A DNA stretch of 64,000 nt from QYQL01 sp041674265 (GTDB lineage: Bacteria; Verrucomicrobiota; Verrucomicrobiia; Chthoniobacterales; Terrimicrobiaceae). The notes beneath the pieces were generated by a model. It was not told the DNA's origin and searched no databases. It worked only from the letters and a program-made list of their open reading frames with translations. The stretch spans positions 1 through 64,000 of the forward strand of contig JBAYWC010000001.1 in NCBI GenBank assembly GCA_041674265.1, written 5' to 3'. Numbering within the stretch: the stretch's first letter is position 1; every line of letters begins with the position of its first letter. Shown here piece by piece: positions 1 to 8,522 of this stretch. A program made the position numbers and the translations under genes.

Positions 1-189
1 GGTTAATTTCATGGTTGGCAAATAACCCGGTGGCAGTGTGAGGGCGATGCGTTACAGGCAGGTCACCATAACAGAACCGATGCCAGCGGGTCAAGAAAAG
101 GGGCGTTTGCCGAAATTTTTTCGGAGCCGCGGTGGGGGGGTTGCGCGCGTCACTTGAAGACGATCATTTCCGCATCGATTCCGATGATG

Positions 190-471
190 ATCTTTGCCGA
201 GGATCGGGATGGGGGTGTCTTTCGACTCGGGAGGAAAACCATCCGCAGCGTCCGGTCTATTATCCGCGACAGCCGGTTTGCCGAATGCCGGTCTACCCCC
301 GCCTATTACGCACCCGCGGTTTATCCGGCGTATTATTACGGGGGACCCGCCCGCTACAGCAACGTGCGGGGGTTTGTGAACGGCAGCCAAGGAATCATCC
401 GGGTGCCCCCGCCCATTTACCCGGTCCAGCCGGTGGCAGTTGACCGCGGGCACAGTTTCCGCTGGCGTTGA
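190..471 (+). pseudogene. Frameshifted remnant of a Tyr/Pro-rich protein
   Basis: Two reading frames carry successive parts of one low-complexity protein. One frame gives VYYPRQPVCRMPVY up to about base 297; the next frame continues with PAYYAPAVYPAYYYGGPA to a stop at 469-471. Dropping one base from the five-C run at 296-300 joins them into a continuous Tyr/Pro/Val-rich stretch, a composition common in small exported proteins of Verrucomicrobia. No convincing start codon or signal peptide is visible in the joined frame, so the 5' end is lost or lies in a third frame. A hairpin terminator follows 12 bases later. Recognised by composition only; function unknown. Confidence 0.4.
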
Positions 472-482
472 TTTCCCTCCCC

Positions 483-525
483 GGCCTGTGGCGTTGGAGA
501 AAAGCCTCCGCGCCACGGGCCTTTT
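483..525 (+). terminator. Rho-independent terminator candidate
   Basis: A long hairpin: GGCCTGTGGCG at 483-493 pairs with CGCCACGGGCC at 511-521 with a single G-T mismatch, and an inner GGAG/CTCC stem closes over an A-rich loop. It is followed by TTTT at 522-525. It sits just downstream of the Tyr/Pro-rich remnant on the plus strand. The T-tract is short, so efficiency is uncertain. Confidence 0.6.
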
Positions 526-619
526 CGACCATTCTCCGCGGAAGACAGGTGGTCGCTTCTCGTGGAAGGATTGAAGCCCTTCCAAGGTGCAAACTCTTCG
601 AGCGTGGAAAGGATCCCGG

Positions 620-713
620 AAATCATCTCCCCGTTGAGACAATTTCGCTTGGCCGGATTCCGGAGCGCGATCGCGCCGATGCCCGCCGAAAATTCTGAGG
701 TGATCAAGGGCAT
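620..713 (-). pseudogene. 5' fragment of an enoyl-CoA hydratase (crotonase) gene
   Basis: From an ATG at 713, 33 bases after the prfB stop, about 31 residues resemble the crotonase N-terminus: MPLITSEF, then GIGAIALRNPAKRNCLNGEM and ISGILSTLEEFA, matching the family pattern of an IxLNRPxxRNALxxxM strand followed by a helix. Similarity stops near 620 and the frame runs on into unrelated sequence, so the oxyanion-hole and catalytic parts (the other ~220 residues) are gone. Family assignment rests on this short stretch. It may once have been a methylmalonyl-CoA decarboxylase or fatty-acid enzyme, but that cannot be told from 31 residues. Confidence 0.5.
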
Positions 714-745
714 GGGAAGGATTTCCTCATCCGGGAATGCATCCC

Positions 746-1901
746 TCAATTTTTTGCATCGGTTGAGAGGTTCTCGTCGTCTTCGGCGCCTTTTTTGTAA
801 GTCAATCCGCGGAGTTTTCCCTCGATGAAGGCATCGATCCCGCCATCCATCACACCCTGGATATCACTGGACTGGACGCCCGTGCGAAGGTCTTTCACCA
901 TTTGGTAGGGCTGGAAGACGTAGGATCGGATCTGGTTGCCCCAGGCAATATCGCCCTTCTCTCCATACTGGCGGTCTACCTCGGCGCGCTTCTTATCGAG
1001 TTCGAGCCGGTAGAGCTTGGCCTTGAGCATTTGCATGGCCAGTTCGGAATTCCGGCCCTGGCTGCGCTCGGCCTGGCAGGCGACGACGATTCCGGTCGGA
1101 ACGTGGCGCAGGCGAACGGCGGTTTCGACCTTGTTGACATTCTGTCCGCCTTTGCCGCCGGAGCGGAATGTGTCCCGCTCGATGTCGGCCGGGTTGATTT
1201 CCATCGGGACATCCTCGATTTCCGGCACAGCATCCACGCTGGCGAAGGACGTGTGGCGTCGCTTGTTGGAATCAAATGGCGAGATCCGCACGAGCCGGTG
1301 GACCCCGATCTCGGTCTGCAGGTATCCGAAAGCATTCTCGCCGCTCACGCGCAGGGTGGCCGATTTGATCCCGGCTTCGTCCCCGAGCTGGATGTCCACG
1401 ATTTCGAAAGCCAGCCCGCGTCGCTCCATCCAACGTTGATACATCCGCAGCAGCATGTCCGCCCAATCGCACGACTCCGTGCCCCCGGCCCCGGCATGGA
1501 TGATGAGAAAGGCCGGGTTGCTGTCGAATTCTCCGGACAGGAGCACCGTGATTTCAAATTTGTCCAGATCGCGCTGAAGGGATTCGAATTCCTCGAGGAC
1601 CTCGGCGGCGGCCGCCGGTTGGTTTTCCGGAGATTCCTCGCAGGCCAGCTGGCGGAGGGCATCGAGATCCGCGGCGCGGGATTCGAGGCCCTGCAGGGGA
1701 AGGACTTTCCCCTTCAACGCGGAAACCTCGGCGACATCCCGCTGGGCCTTCTCCCGGTTGTTCCAAAAATCGGGCTCGTTCATCCGGGCCTCGATTTCCG
1801 CGAGTTTGCGGGTCAGTTCGGGCAAGTCAAAGAAACCTCCGCAGCGCGGCCAGACGGGCCGAGATTGCGGAGGTATCCAGGGATTGAAGGTCGTCGGTCA
1901 T
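746..1901 (-). CDS. prfB: Peptide chain release factor 2 (programmed +1 frameshift)
   Basis: Release factor 2 recognises UGA/UAA stop codons and triggers peptide release on the ribosome. The protein carries the RF2 tripeptide SPF in RISPFDSNKRRHTSF and the catalytic GGQ loop in RSGGKGGQNVNK. It is read in two frames: a 24-codon leader starts at ATG 1901 (MTDDLQSLDTSAISARLAAL...), meets an in-frame TGA at 1827-1829, and a +1 shift continues as DLPELTRKLAEIE to the stop at 746, about 384 residues in total. A caller using one frame would wrongly begin at the TTG after the shift. The last bases abut a crotonase fragment. The identification is secure. Confidence 0.96.
1826..1840 (-). promoter_or_regulatory. 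RF2 programmed frameshift signal
   Basis: Read on the minus strand: GGAGG (1840-1836), then TTT, then the slippery CTT codon and TGA followed by C (CTTTGAC, 1832-1826). This is the standard prfB arrangement: an internal Shine-Dalgarno-like element just upstream of CTT-TGA-C. When RF2 is scarce the UGA is decoded slowly and the ribosome shifts +1, which restores RF2. Spacing and sequence match the known signal. Confidence 0.93.
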
Positions 1902-1949
1902 GCAAGGCGGATACCATGACGGCGTGTTCCCGCAAATAACAAAGCGGTT

Positions 1950-2312
1950 TTATTTTGTTTTCGGCCGGGGCGGAGGAGAGGTCTCGGCCACGGGAGCGCG
2001 CGAGCCATCGAGCCGGAAGATCGTCTCCCCCTCCTTCATGACACCGAGTTTGTCCCGCGCGATGGTCTCCACATAACCGGGATCGGTTTGCAGCAAATCC
2101 ACCTCTCGCTCACGCTTCTTTTGCAGAAGTTGTTCGGCCCGGAGCTTGGCCCGCTCGTCTTCCAGCTTCGCGGCAAGCTGGTTCCGGTGCTTCCACTCGG
2201 GATAAAACGTCAGCCCGACGAACAGGAGTCCCGCCACCACGATCAGAACCGTCAGGAACCGGTTGAGGTAATGCCAGATGGCGGGATTGCGGCGGTGTTT
2301 CGTCTGCTCCAC
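1950..2312 (-). CDS. FtsB/DivIC-family septum formation protein
   Basis: A 120-residue bitopic protein of the septum-formation-initiator family. A short basic cytoplasmic N-terminus is followed by one membrane span (about residues 18-36, FLTVLIVVAGLLFVGLTFY) and then a charged helix from about 40 to 70 rich in K, E, R, L and Q that should form the coiled coil pairing with FtsL. The C-terminal part DPGYVETIARDKLGVMKEGE is the typical family ending. The family joins FtsL and FtsQ (DivIB) in the divisome. It lies outside the dcw cluster, as usual, just downstream of the HNH gene. Confidence 0.85.
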   Translation of the reverse strand: MEQTKHRRNPAIWHYLNRFLTVLIVVAGLLFVGLTFYPEWKHRNQLAAKLEDERAKLRAEQLLQKKREREVDLLQTDPGYVETIARDKLGVMKEGETIFRLDGSRAPVAETSPPPRPKTK

Positions 2313-2379
2313 TCAGATTGGGAATAACGGGGATCGCAAGGGATTGCGAGTGTGGCGTGCTGTTGCCGGCGGAGTCGGT

Positions 2380-2991
2380 TCAATCCCCCAGCTCGACATT
2401 CCAATACGCGATATCCAGAAAGTGCTTCCAACTGTCATGCGGGGTGTTCGAAAGGGAAATGTGGATGAACGGCCGCCATTTCGGCCGCTTCGGCTTCCGG
2501 ATCAATTGCATCCTGGCCTCGTGCGGCAGACGGTTTCCCTTGCGCGTGTTGCAGGGGATGCAGGAACACACGATATTCTCCCAGCTCGTCTGTCCGCCGC
2601 GGTCGCGCGGAAGAATGTGGTCCAGATTCAGGTTCTCCCGCGAAAAAATTTCCCCGCAATATTGGCACGTGTTCTTGTCACGCTCGAAGACATTGTGGCG
2701 GGTAAACTTCACCTCTTTTTTGGGAAGGCGCTCGAACAGCAAAAGCACGATGATCCGCGGAACCCTCACGTTCATGGTGATGGTCTTGACCATTTCCGGA
2801 TGGGGATTTCGGCGTGAAAAATCCCGCCAACTGTCAAAGTCATGCGTGAGAAATCCCCGTCCGGAATCCGCGGAGACGGCCTGGGCGTGGCCTTGGTAAA
2901 GCAAGGTGAATGCGCGCCGCGCGCTGCAAGTATTGACAGCTTGCCACAGGCGGTTCAGCACCAACACCGGAGTATCGAGGACTGATTGCAT
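2380..2991 (-). CDS. HNH endonuclease family protein
   Basis: A 203-residue protein with an HNH nuclease fold in its middle: the zinc knuckle CQYCGE, then LNLDHILPRDRGGQTSWEN carrying the H and N residues, then a second CIPCNTRKGN pair. The N-terminus VLVLNRLWQAVNTCSARRAFTLL is the arrangement seen in a broadly conserved chromosomal HNH family of Cyanobacteria, Planctomycetes and Verrucomicrobia, not in restriction enzymes. No methylase or phage gene is nearby. The biological role of this chromosomal family is not established. Confidence 0.85.
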   Translation of the reverse strand: MQSVLDTPVLVLNRLWQAVNTCSARRAFTLLYQGHAQAVSADSGRGFLTHDFDSWRDFSRRNPHPEMVKTITMNVRVPRIIVLLLFERLPKKEVKFTRHNVFERDKNTCQYCGEIFSRENLNLDHILPRDRGGQTSWENIVCSCIPCNTRKGNRLPHEARMQLIRKPKRPKWRPFIHISLSNTPHDSWKHFLDIAYWNVELGD

Positions 2992-3087
2992 GGATCTTGA
3001 GCCACAGGAACCACAGGGGGCGAGCTCCGCGGACGCGCGGAAGTTACCAACAGCCCGCCAGCTTTGTCAAATCAAGAAACCCGCGCG

Positions 3088-3217
3088 GTGAGTCTTTCCC
3101 GGAAAGTTGTCCGGAATTTGAGGAATCGATGTCACTTTTTCCTGAAAACGAAGAAACCTCCGAACCAAGTCCGGTTTTTTTTGAAGAATCGTAGACATCT
3201 TTTCGGGAAAGACTCAC
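3088..3217. repeat. Inverted repeat with 19-bp arms upstream of mraZ
   Basis: The arm at 3088-3106 (GTGAGTCTTTCCCGGAAAG) is the reverse complement of 3199-3217 with one mismatch; the outer 14 bp are exact. The 92 bases between hold two imperfect direct copies of a GA(G/A)GAATCG...(A)GAcATC..TTTTTC block near 3120-3141 and 3183-3204. It lies between the divergent HNH and mraZ genes and encodes nothing convincing. It could be a small non-autonomous repeat or a regulatory fold. Confidence 0.6.
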
Positions 3218-3257
3218 AAAGATCCCTGAATAACTTCCGACCGCCGCGAAATTTCTA

Positions 3258-3300
3258 TTGACCAAAGTGGGGAAAAGTGGTGAAAGGTGGGCCAATGTGG
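3258..3300 (+). promoter_or_regulatory. MraZ operator (four GTGG boxes) with nearby -35-like element
   Basis: Four GTGG(G/T/C) boxes occur at 3267, 3277, 3287 and 3297 with exact 10-bp spacing, so all face the same side of the helix. MraZ is known to bind tandem TGGG-type repeats with this period upstream of its own gene. The first mraZ codon follows at 3331. A TTGACC at 3258-3263 could be a -35 element, but its partner (TGAAAG at 3281) is poor, so the promoter is tentative while the operator is strong. Confidence 0.85.
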
Positions 3301-3330
3301 CGGATCAGGCCACTTCAAACCTACGAAATC

Positions 3331-3786
3331 ATGGGGCAGGAATCCACAAAGGCAACGATATATTCCGGCACGTTTCCGCGATCATTGGATGCGAAGAAAC
3401 GTGTTGCGATCCCGTCTGCCTGGGTTTCCGGCGAGGGCGATGAGTTTCATGTGGCCCCCCATCCCAGCGAGCGGATGCTGATGATCATGCGGGAGGAAGA
3501 ATTGGGAAAGTGGGAGCAAAGGTTCCAGGCCTCCGCCAAATTGACGCCCCAGCAGAAGCGCGGGGCCATCCGGGCATTCTATGCGTCGGCCCGCGCCGTG
3601 ACCACCGACAAGCAGGGCCGGATTCTTCTTCCCGAATCCCATTGCGAATGGGCGCAGCTCGGCGGGGAAGTCGTTTTCATCGGGTCCCCCGGACGGATTG
3701 AAATTTGGTCCACGGAGAACTTCCAGGCGAACGAATCCGCCAACCGGTCGGCCCTGCAAGCCGCCGCCGAGGAGAGCGGCCTTTGA
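3331..3786 (+). CDS. mraZ: Transcriptional regulator MraZ
   Basis: MraZ is a ring-forming DNA-binding protein that represses or tunes the dcw operon. The 151-residue product starts MGQESTKATIYSGTF and shows the two AbrB-like half-domains typical of the family: YSGTFPRSLDAKKRVAIPSAW near the N-terminus and ARAVTTDKQGRILLPESHCEWA in the second half. I chose ATG 3331 over upstream in-frame starts because those lie inside the GTGG-box operator and the family begins just before the YSGTF motif. It is first in the dcw cluster, 135 bp before rsmH. Confidence 0.93.
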   Translation: MGQESTKATIYSGTFPRSLDAKKRVAIPSAWVSGEGDEFHVAPHPSERMLMIMREEELGKWEQRFQASAKLTPQQKRGAIRAFYASARAVTTDKQGRILLPESHCEWAQLGGEVVFIGSPGRIEIWSTENFQANESANRSALQAAAEESGL

Positions 3787-3921
3787 CATGAAAGTGCCAC
3801 CACGATGAGGAAACGAACCTGATGGCGAAAGGCAGCCGGTCATTTTTCTTCGGTTTCCATGCCGGAAAGACCGGCGATGGAAAGCCAACCGGACACGCCA
3901 CCATAAAAATTCGACCCCGGA

Positions 3922-4923
3922 ATGCCTATGAACTTCTTGGACTGCGAAGACCTGCTGGAAACACCCTTGGAAAGAACTGACGAGAACGGGCCCGTTTACC
4001 ATGTGCCCGTGATGCCGGATGAGGTTGCGGCTCTGCTGCGTCCCGCGCCCGGCATGTTGTTTTTGGACGGGACCGTCGGAGGCGGCGGCCACAGCGAGCG
4101 CCTTCTGGAATACGGGGCGGAGGTCATCGGGCTGGATCAGGATGCGGAGGCCGTGGCGGAGGCGAGGCGGAAGCTGGCGCGATTCGGTTCCCGGGTCCGG
4201 CTCGTCGAGGCGAATTTCCGGGAAATCGCGGGGGTGCTGGAGGATCTGGGGGAAAGGCGCGGCCTTGCGGGGGCGCTGTTGGATATCGGGGTCTCGTCCC
4301 ACCAGCTTGACTCGGCGGAGCGCGGGTTTGCCCTGATGAAGGACGGTCCGCTGGATATGCGGATGGACCGTTCCTCGGCCCCGAACGCCGCGGATCTGGT
4401 CAACACGGCCCCGGTAGCGGAACTGGCGAAGATTTTTCGGGAATACGGCGAGGAACCCCGCGCCATGCAGATCGCGGCCCGGATCGGCGCGTTGCGCGCG
4501 CAGCATCCGTTTGCGACGACCTTCGACCTCGCCGCCGCGGTTTCCTCGGTGGCTCCCCGGACAAGCGGGAGACACCCGGCAACCAGAGTTTTCCAGGCGC
4601 TTCGGATCGCGGTCAACGACGAGTTGGGGGCTTTGAGGGAAGGTCTGGAAACCATCCCCGCGAGCCTTGTTCCGGGGGCGCGATTTGCGGTGATCACCTT
4701 CCATTCGCTCGAGGACCGGATCGTCAAGCACTTCTTCCGCGACCACAGCCAGGAGTGGATCGACCGTCCGGAATGGCCGGAGCCACGCCGCAACCCCGGC
4801 CGCATTTTCCGACTTTTGACACCCCATCCCATGGATGCGGGCATCGAAGAAATCGCCAACAATCCCCGTTCCCGGAGCGCCAAACTCCGCGTCGTGGAAA
4901 AACTGCAGGAGACCATACCATGA
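3922..4923 (+). CDS. rsmH: 16S rRNA (cytosine-1402-N4)-methyltransferase
   Basis: RsmH (MraW) N4-methylates C1402 in the ribosomal P site. The 333-residue protein has YHVPVMPDEV, the SAM-binding LDGTVGGGGHSERLLE, then LDQDAEAVAEA, the signature LLDIGVSSHQLDSAERGF, and the C-terminal TFHSLEDRIVKHFFRD and NPRSRSAKLRV, all standard for the family. There is an extra N-terminal stretch of about 25 residues before the conserved region; a second ATG at 3928 could also be used. Its stop overlaps the ftsL start (ATGA). Confidence 0.95.
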   Translation: MPMNFLDCEDLLETPLERTDENGPVYHVPVMPDEVAALLRPAPGMLFLDGTVGGGGHSERLLEYGAEVIGLDQDAEAVAEARRKLARFGSRVRLVEANFREIAGVLEDLGERRGLAGALLDIGVSSHQLDSAERGFALMKDGPLDMRMDRSSAPNAADLVNTAPVAELAKIFREYGEEPRAMQIAARIGALRAQHPFATTFDLAAAVSSVAPRTSGRHPATRVFQALRIAVNDELGALREGLETIPASLVPGARFAVITFHSLEDRIVKHFFRDHSQEWIDRPEWPEPRRNPGRIFRLLTPHPMDAGIEEIANNPRSRSAKLRVVEKLQETIP

Positions 4924-5288
4924 ATGCCAACCGCCGAAAACAAATCAACCCGGTCCATTTGTCGTCGCTCGTCCGATGGCTGCTCGTCGCCCTCTTCATC
5001 GGTGCCGGCGGACTGTTCTTCGTTTACATCAAGAACCAACAGTTCGCGCTTGCGGAGGAAATCCGCCAGGTGGAGCGACGGATCGCCACTGTGCGCTCGC
5101 AGAACGAGACCCTGCTGGCCCGCGTCACGGAATTTTCCTCGCGCCGGATGCTGCAGCAGCGGATTGCGGAGGGATTCATTTCCATGAAGCCGATCCAGGA
5201 CAACGTGATCGCCCGCCTGACGCCTCCGGTCCAGGCTTCGGAGGACGGGGTCCTTCGCACGGCCTTCAACGAAGGCATCCGCCAATGA
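4920..5288 (+). CDS. ftsL: Cell division protein FtsL
   Basis: A 122-residue bitopic protein: short basic N-terminus, one membrane span (about 19-37, VRWLLVALFIGAGGLFFVYI) and a periplasmic coiled coil (about 40-85) with heptad-like spacing. FtsL has little sequence conservation; the call rests on topology, size and its place between rsmH and ftsI, where ftsL always lies. It should pair with the FtsB/DivIC-like protein encoded at 1950-2312. Start ATG overlaps the rsmH stop and its own stop overlaps the ftsI start, so translation is coupled. Confidence 0.85.
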   Translation: MNANRRKQINPVHLSSLVRWLLVALFIGAGGLFFVYIKNQQFALAEEIRQVERRIATVRSQNETLLARVTEFSSRRMLQQRIAEGFISMKPIQDNVIARLTPPVQASEDGVLRTAFNEGIRQ

Positions 5289-7045
5289 GGTGGACGGCAC
5301 GCACACGCACCGGCCTTGCCTGTGCTGCCGTCGCGTTGGTTTTTACCGCCTACTCGGTCCGGCTGGTGGAGCTTCAAGTTGCGAAGCACCAGGAATATGC
5401 CCAACTGGCCGCGGAAAAACACACGATGCGGCAGGTGATCCATGCCCGGCGGGGACTGATCTTTGACCGGAACGGGGAGTTGCTGGCCGCGAACGTGCCG
5501 GTCCGCACTGTCGTGGCGGACGGCTCGCATGTCAAAGATCCCGCCGCCCTGGCCAAGGTGGCGGCTCCTTACCTCGACATGAAGGAGGAAGAACTCCGCG
5601 CCAAGCTCACCAGCGGGAGAAAGTATATCGTCATCCGCCACGAGCTGGCCGAGGACAAAGCCCTCGCGCTCTGGAAAGCCCTCCAGGACGCCAAGCAGCG
5701 CGGCCTCTATTTCGAGCCGGACGCCGTCCGCACCTACCCGAACGGCCAGATGCTCGGACATGTGCTCGGCTTTCTGGACCATGAGGGAAATGGAATCCAG
5801 GGTGTGGAATTGACGATGGAGAAATCGCTGCGCGGGCGGGATGGATACCGCTACATCGAGCACGACAGAACCGGGCGCGAGATCATGCTCTACCGGGGGC
5901 AGGAGGAACCGGCGGGTCATGGGCTCAACGTGCGGCTGACCATCGACATGGGGTTGCAGGCGATCCTCGAGGAGGAACTCGATTCCGCCTTCAGAGACCT
6001 CAGGCCGGAAATGGCGGTCGGCATCCTCGTGGACCCCAACACGGGCGAAATTCTCGCCATGGCAAACCGCCCGTGCTTCGATCCGAACCGCCCGGGCGAT
6101 GCCAGGCCGGAGCAGATGAAAAACCGTGCCATTGTGGACATGGTCGAGCCCGGATCCGTCTTCAAGATCGTGGTGTCGTCCGGCGCCCTCAACGAAGGCA
6201 CGGTCAACGAGAAGACATCGATCTACTGCGAGAACGGAGCCTTTGCCTATGGCGGCAGGATCCTCCGGGATCACCACGGCTACGGCGCGATGGGCGTTCA
6301 TGACATCCTCGTGAAATCCTCGAATATCGGCTCCGCGAAAATGGCGCTGATGATGGGGGACACGAAGTTCCACGAGTATGTGCGGCGGTTCGGTTTCGGC
6401 GAACGCACCGGCATCAAGCTTCCCGGCGAAATTCCCGGCCTCGTGCATCCCCCGCACCGCTGGGACAAGCTGACGATCACCCGCATGCCGATGGGTCAGT
6501 CGGTGGCCGTCACCCCGCTGCAGATGGCCATGGGCATGTCGGTCATCGCCAATGGCGGAAGGCTCCTGGCCCCGCAGATCATCCGCTCCGTCGAGGACTC
6601 CGACGGGAGTGTCGTTCTCAACGAGCCGCCGAAGGTTGTCCGGGAGGTTGTCGCTCCGAAAGCGGCCAACTTCGTCAGCGAGGCGCTCTCCGGGGTTGTG
6701 GGCGACGGGGGGACCGCCCAACTGGCCAAGGTCGCCGGATTCACCGTCGCGGGCAAAACAGGCACCGCGCAAAAAGTCAGCCCCGCAGGCGGGTATGCGC
6801 AGGGGAAATACGTGGTCTCATTCGTCGGCTACCTGCCCCAGGAAAATCCGCGCTTCGTCTGCCTGGTCATGCTGGACGATGCCAAGGTGGCTTCCAATTT
6901 GAACTACGGCGGGCTGGTGGCCGCGCCGGTCTTTTCGCGGATCGGTGAGCGCGCGGCGCGCTACCTCGACCTGGTGCCCTGCCTTCGCGCGGAACCGGCC
7001 GCCCCGCTCGCCCTGCGCGGCCAAAAAGAGGAAAGGACAAACTGA
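5285..7045 (+). CDS. ftsI: Penicillin-binding protein, division transpeptidase FtsI
   Basis: The septal D,D-transpeptidase (class B PBP, PBP3/PBP2B) that crosslinks new peptidoglycan at the division site with FtsW. The 586-residue product has an N-terminal membrane anchor (about 9-27), a pedestal domain starting RRGLIFDRNGELLA, and the three penicillin-binding motifs: SVFK (serine near 291), SSN (near 345) and KTG (near 491, AGKTGTAQK). There is no C-terminal PASTA domain. Start ATG overlaps the ftsL stop (AATGA). Confidence 0.95.
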   Translation: MRWTARTRTGLACAAVALVFTAYSVRLVELQVAKHQEYAQLAAEKHTMRQVIHARRGLIFDRNGELLAANVPVRTVVADGSHVKDPAALAKVAAPYLDMKEEELRAKLTSGRKYIVIRHELAEDKALALWKALQDAKQRGLYFEPDAVRTYPNGQMLGHVLGFLDHEGNGIQGVELTMEKSLRGRDGYRYIEHDRTGREIMLYRGQEEPAGHGLNVRLTIDMGLQAILEEELDSAFRDLRPEMAVGILVDPNTGEILAMANRPCFDPNRPGDARPEQMKNRAIVDMVEPGSVFKIVVSSGALNEGTVNEKTSIYCENGAFAYGGRILRDHHGYGAMGVHDILVKSSNIGSAKMALMMGDTKFHEYVRRFGFGERTGIKLPGEIPGLVHPPHRWDKLTITRMPMGQSVAVTPLQMAMGMSVIANGGRLLAPQIIRSVEDSDGSVVLNEPPKVVREVVAPKAANFVSEALSGVVGDGGTAQLAKVAGFTVAGKTGTAQKVSPAGGYAQGKYVVSFVGYLPQENPRFVCLVMLDDAKVASNLNYGGLVAAPVFSRIGERAARYLDLVPCLRAEPAAPLALRGQKEERTN

Positions 7046-7049
7046 TCCC

Positions 7050-8519
7050 GTGAGGCTGAATCCCCTTCTCCAATCGGCCGGAGTCCCGGCCATTCTCTCC
7101 GACCCCGAGATTTCTTCCCTCGCGTATGACTCCCGCCGGGCCGGTGCCGGAAGCCTCTTTTTTGCGTTGCCCGGCGCGAAGACGAATGGCGCGGAGTTTG
7201 CGCCGCAGGCGGCCGGCAACGGGGCGGCGGCGATCGTGGCGCAATCCCCGGTCGGGGATTGCGGCTGCCCGGTCGTCCAGGTCCCGGATGCGCGGACCGT
7301 CATGGCCGACATCGCGGCATCGTTTTACGGGCACCCGGACCGGTCGCTGAAATGCGCGGGCGTGACGGGAACGAATGGCAAGACGACCTCCGCGTTCCTC
7401 ATGAAGCACCTGTTCGATTCCGCTTCGCTTCGCAGCGGCCTCATCGGCACGGTGAAATACGTCGTGGGGTCGGAGGAAATCTCCGCGCCCCGGACCACGC
7501 CGGAATCGGCGGACCTCCAGGAAATGATGGCCCGCATGCGCGATGGCGGATCGAAGGCGGTCGTCATGGAAGTCTCCAGCCACGCCCTCGTCCAGCAGCG
7601 GGTGAGGGGAATCGAGTTCGACGCGGCGGTGTTTACCAACCTGACACAGGACCACCTCGATTATCATCGCTCGATGGAGGCGTATTTCGAGGCGAAGACG
7701 CTTCTCTTCGAGGGCCTGGCCGCCCAGACGACAAAGAAGGGCCGCGCGATCATCAATGCCGACGAGCGGCATGGTCATCTGCTCAGGGAGAGGATTGGCA
7801 AGAAGGTCAGGACAGCCACATTCGGGCGCGGCGTGGGGGCGGATTTCCGCGCGAGCGCCATCCAATTCGACGGGACGGGCTCCGTCTTTCGACTCGATGC
7901 GAAGAGGAAAAGCTTTCTGGTGCGCATGCCCCTGATCGGGCTTTTCAATATCTACAACGCCCTTGCGGCGCTCGCGGCGGCGGCGGCGTGCGGGGTGGAA
8001 TTGCGCGGGGCCATTTCCTCCCTCGCCTCGGCGCCCCAGGTGCCCGGCCGCCTGCAGCGTGTCGCCGCCAAGCGGAATTTCCATGTGTTCGTGGATTACG
8101 CCCACACGGACGATGCCCTGAGAAATGTGCTCCGCACGCTGAAGGAATTGAAGCCGGCCCGGCTCGTCACGGTCTTCGGGTGTGGCGGAGACCGGGACCG
8201 CGCCAAGCGCCCGCTCATGGCCGCCGCCGCCGAGGAGTTTTCCGATTGGACGGTCATCACCTCGGACAACCCCCGCCGCGAGGATCCGGAGGCCATCATC
8301 AGGGATGTGGAAGCCGGAATGAGCGGAGCGCATTTTGAAAAAATCACAGACCGCGAGGTCGCGATCCGCCACGCCATCGACCTTGCGGCCCCGGGGGACA
8401 TCGTGCTCATCGCGGGGAAAGGGCACGAGAATTACCAGGAGTTCGCGGGTCGCCGGATCGCATTCGACGATGTCGACGTCGCCGGGAAGGCGATGGCCAA
8501 CAAGAAGACCGAGGGCTGA
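7050..8519 (+). CDS. murE: UDP-MurNAc-tripeptide synthetase MurE
   Basis: Adds the third stem-peptide residue to UDP-MurNAc-L-Ala-D-Glu in the cytoplasm. The 489-residue protein shows the Mur ligase ATP loop GVTGTNGKTTSAF, the substrate region RTTPESADLQ, TNLTQDHLDYH, and the third-residue motif DNPRREDP. DNPR indicates meso-diaminopimelate as the amino acid, hence a Gram-negative-type peptidoglycan. I start it at GTG 7050, preceded by GAGGAAAGG about 13 bases upstream; the open frame continues further 5' inside ftsI but without Mur ligase similarity. Four bases separate it from the ftsI stop. Confidence 0.95.
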   Translation: MRLNPLLQSAGVPAILSDPEISSLAYDSRRAGAGSLFFALPGAKTNGAEFAPQAAGNGAAAIVAQSPVGDCGCPVVQVPDARTVMADIAASFYGHPDRSLKCAGVTGTNGKTTSAFLMKHLFDSASLRSGLIGTVKYVVGSEEISAPRTTPESADLQEMMARMRDGGSKAVVMEVSSHALVQQRVRGIEFDAAVFTNLTQDHLDYHRSMEAYFEAKTLLFEGLAAQTTKKGRAIINADERHGHLLRERIGKKVRTATFGRGVGADFRASAIQFDGTGSVFRLDAKRKSFLVRMPLIGLFNIYNALAALAAAAACGVELRGAISSLASAPQVPGRLQRVAAKRNFHVFVDYAHTDDALRNVLRTLKELKPARLVTVFGCGGDRDRAKRPLMAAAAEEFSDWTVITSDNPRREDPEAIIRDVEAGMSGAHFEKITDREVAIRHAIDLAAPGDIVLIAGKGHENYQEFAGRRIAFDDVDVAGKAMANKKTEG

Positions 8520-8522
8520 AAA

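Noticed and set aside
132..443. A complete protein-coding gene at the left edge
   Set aside because: No single frame covers the Tyr/Pro-rich segment; it needs a one-base correction, so treated as a remnant.
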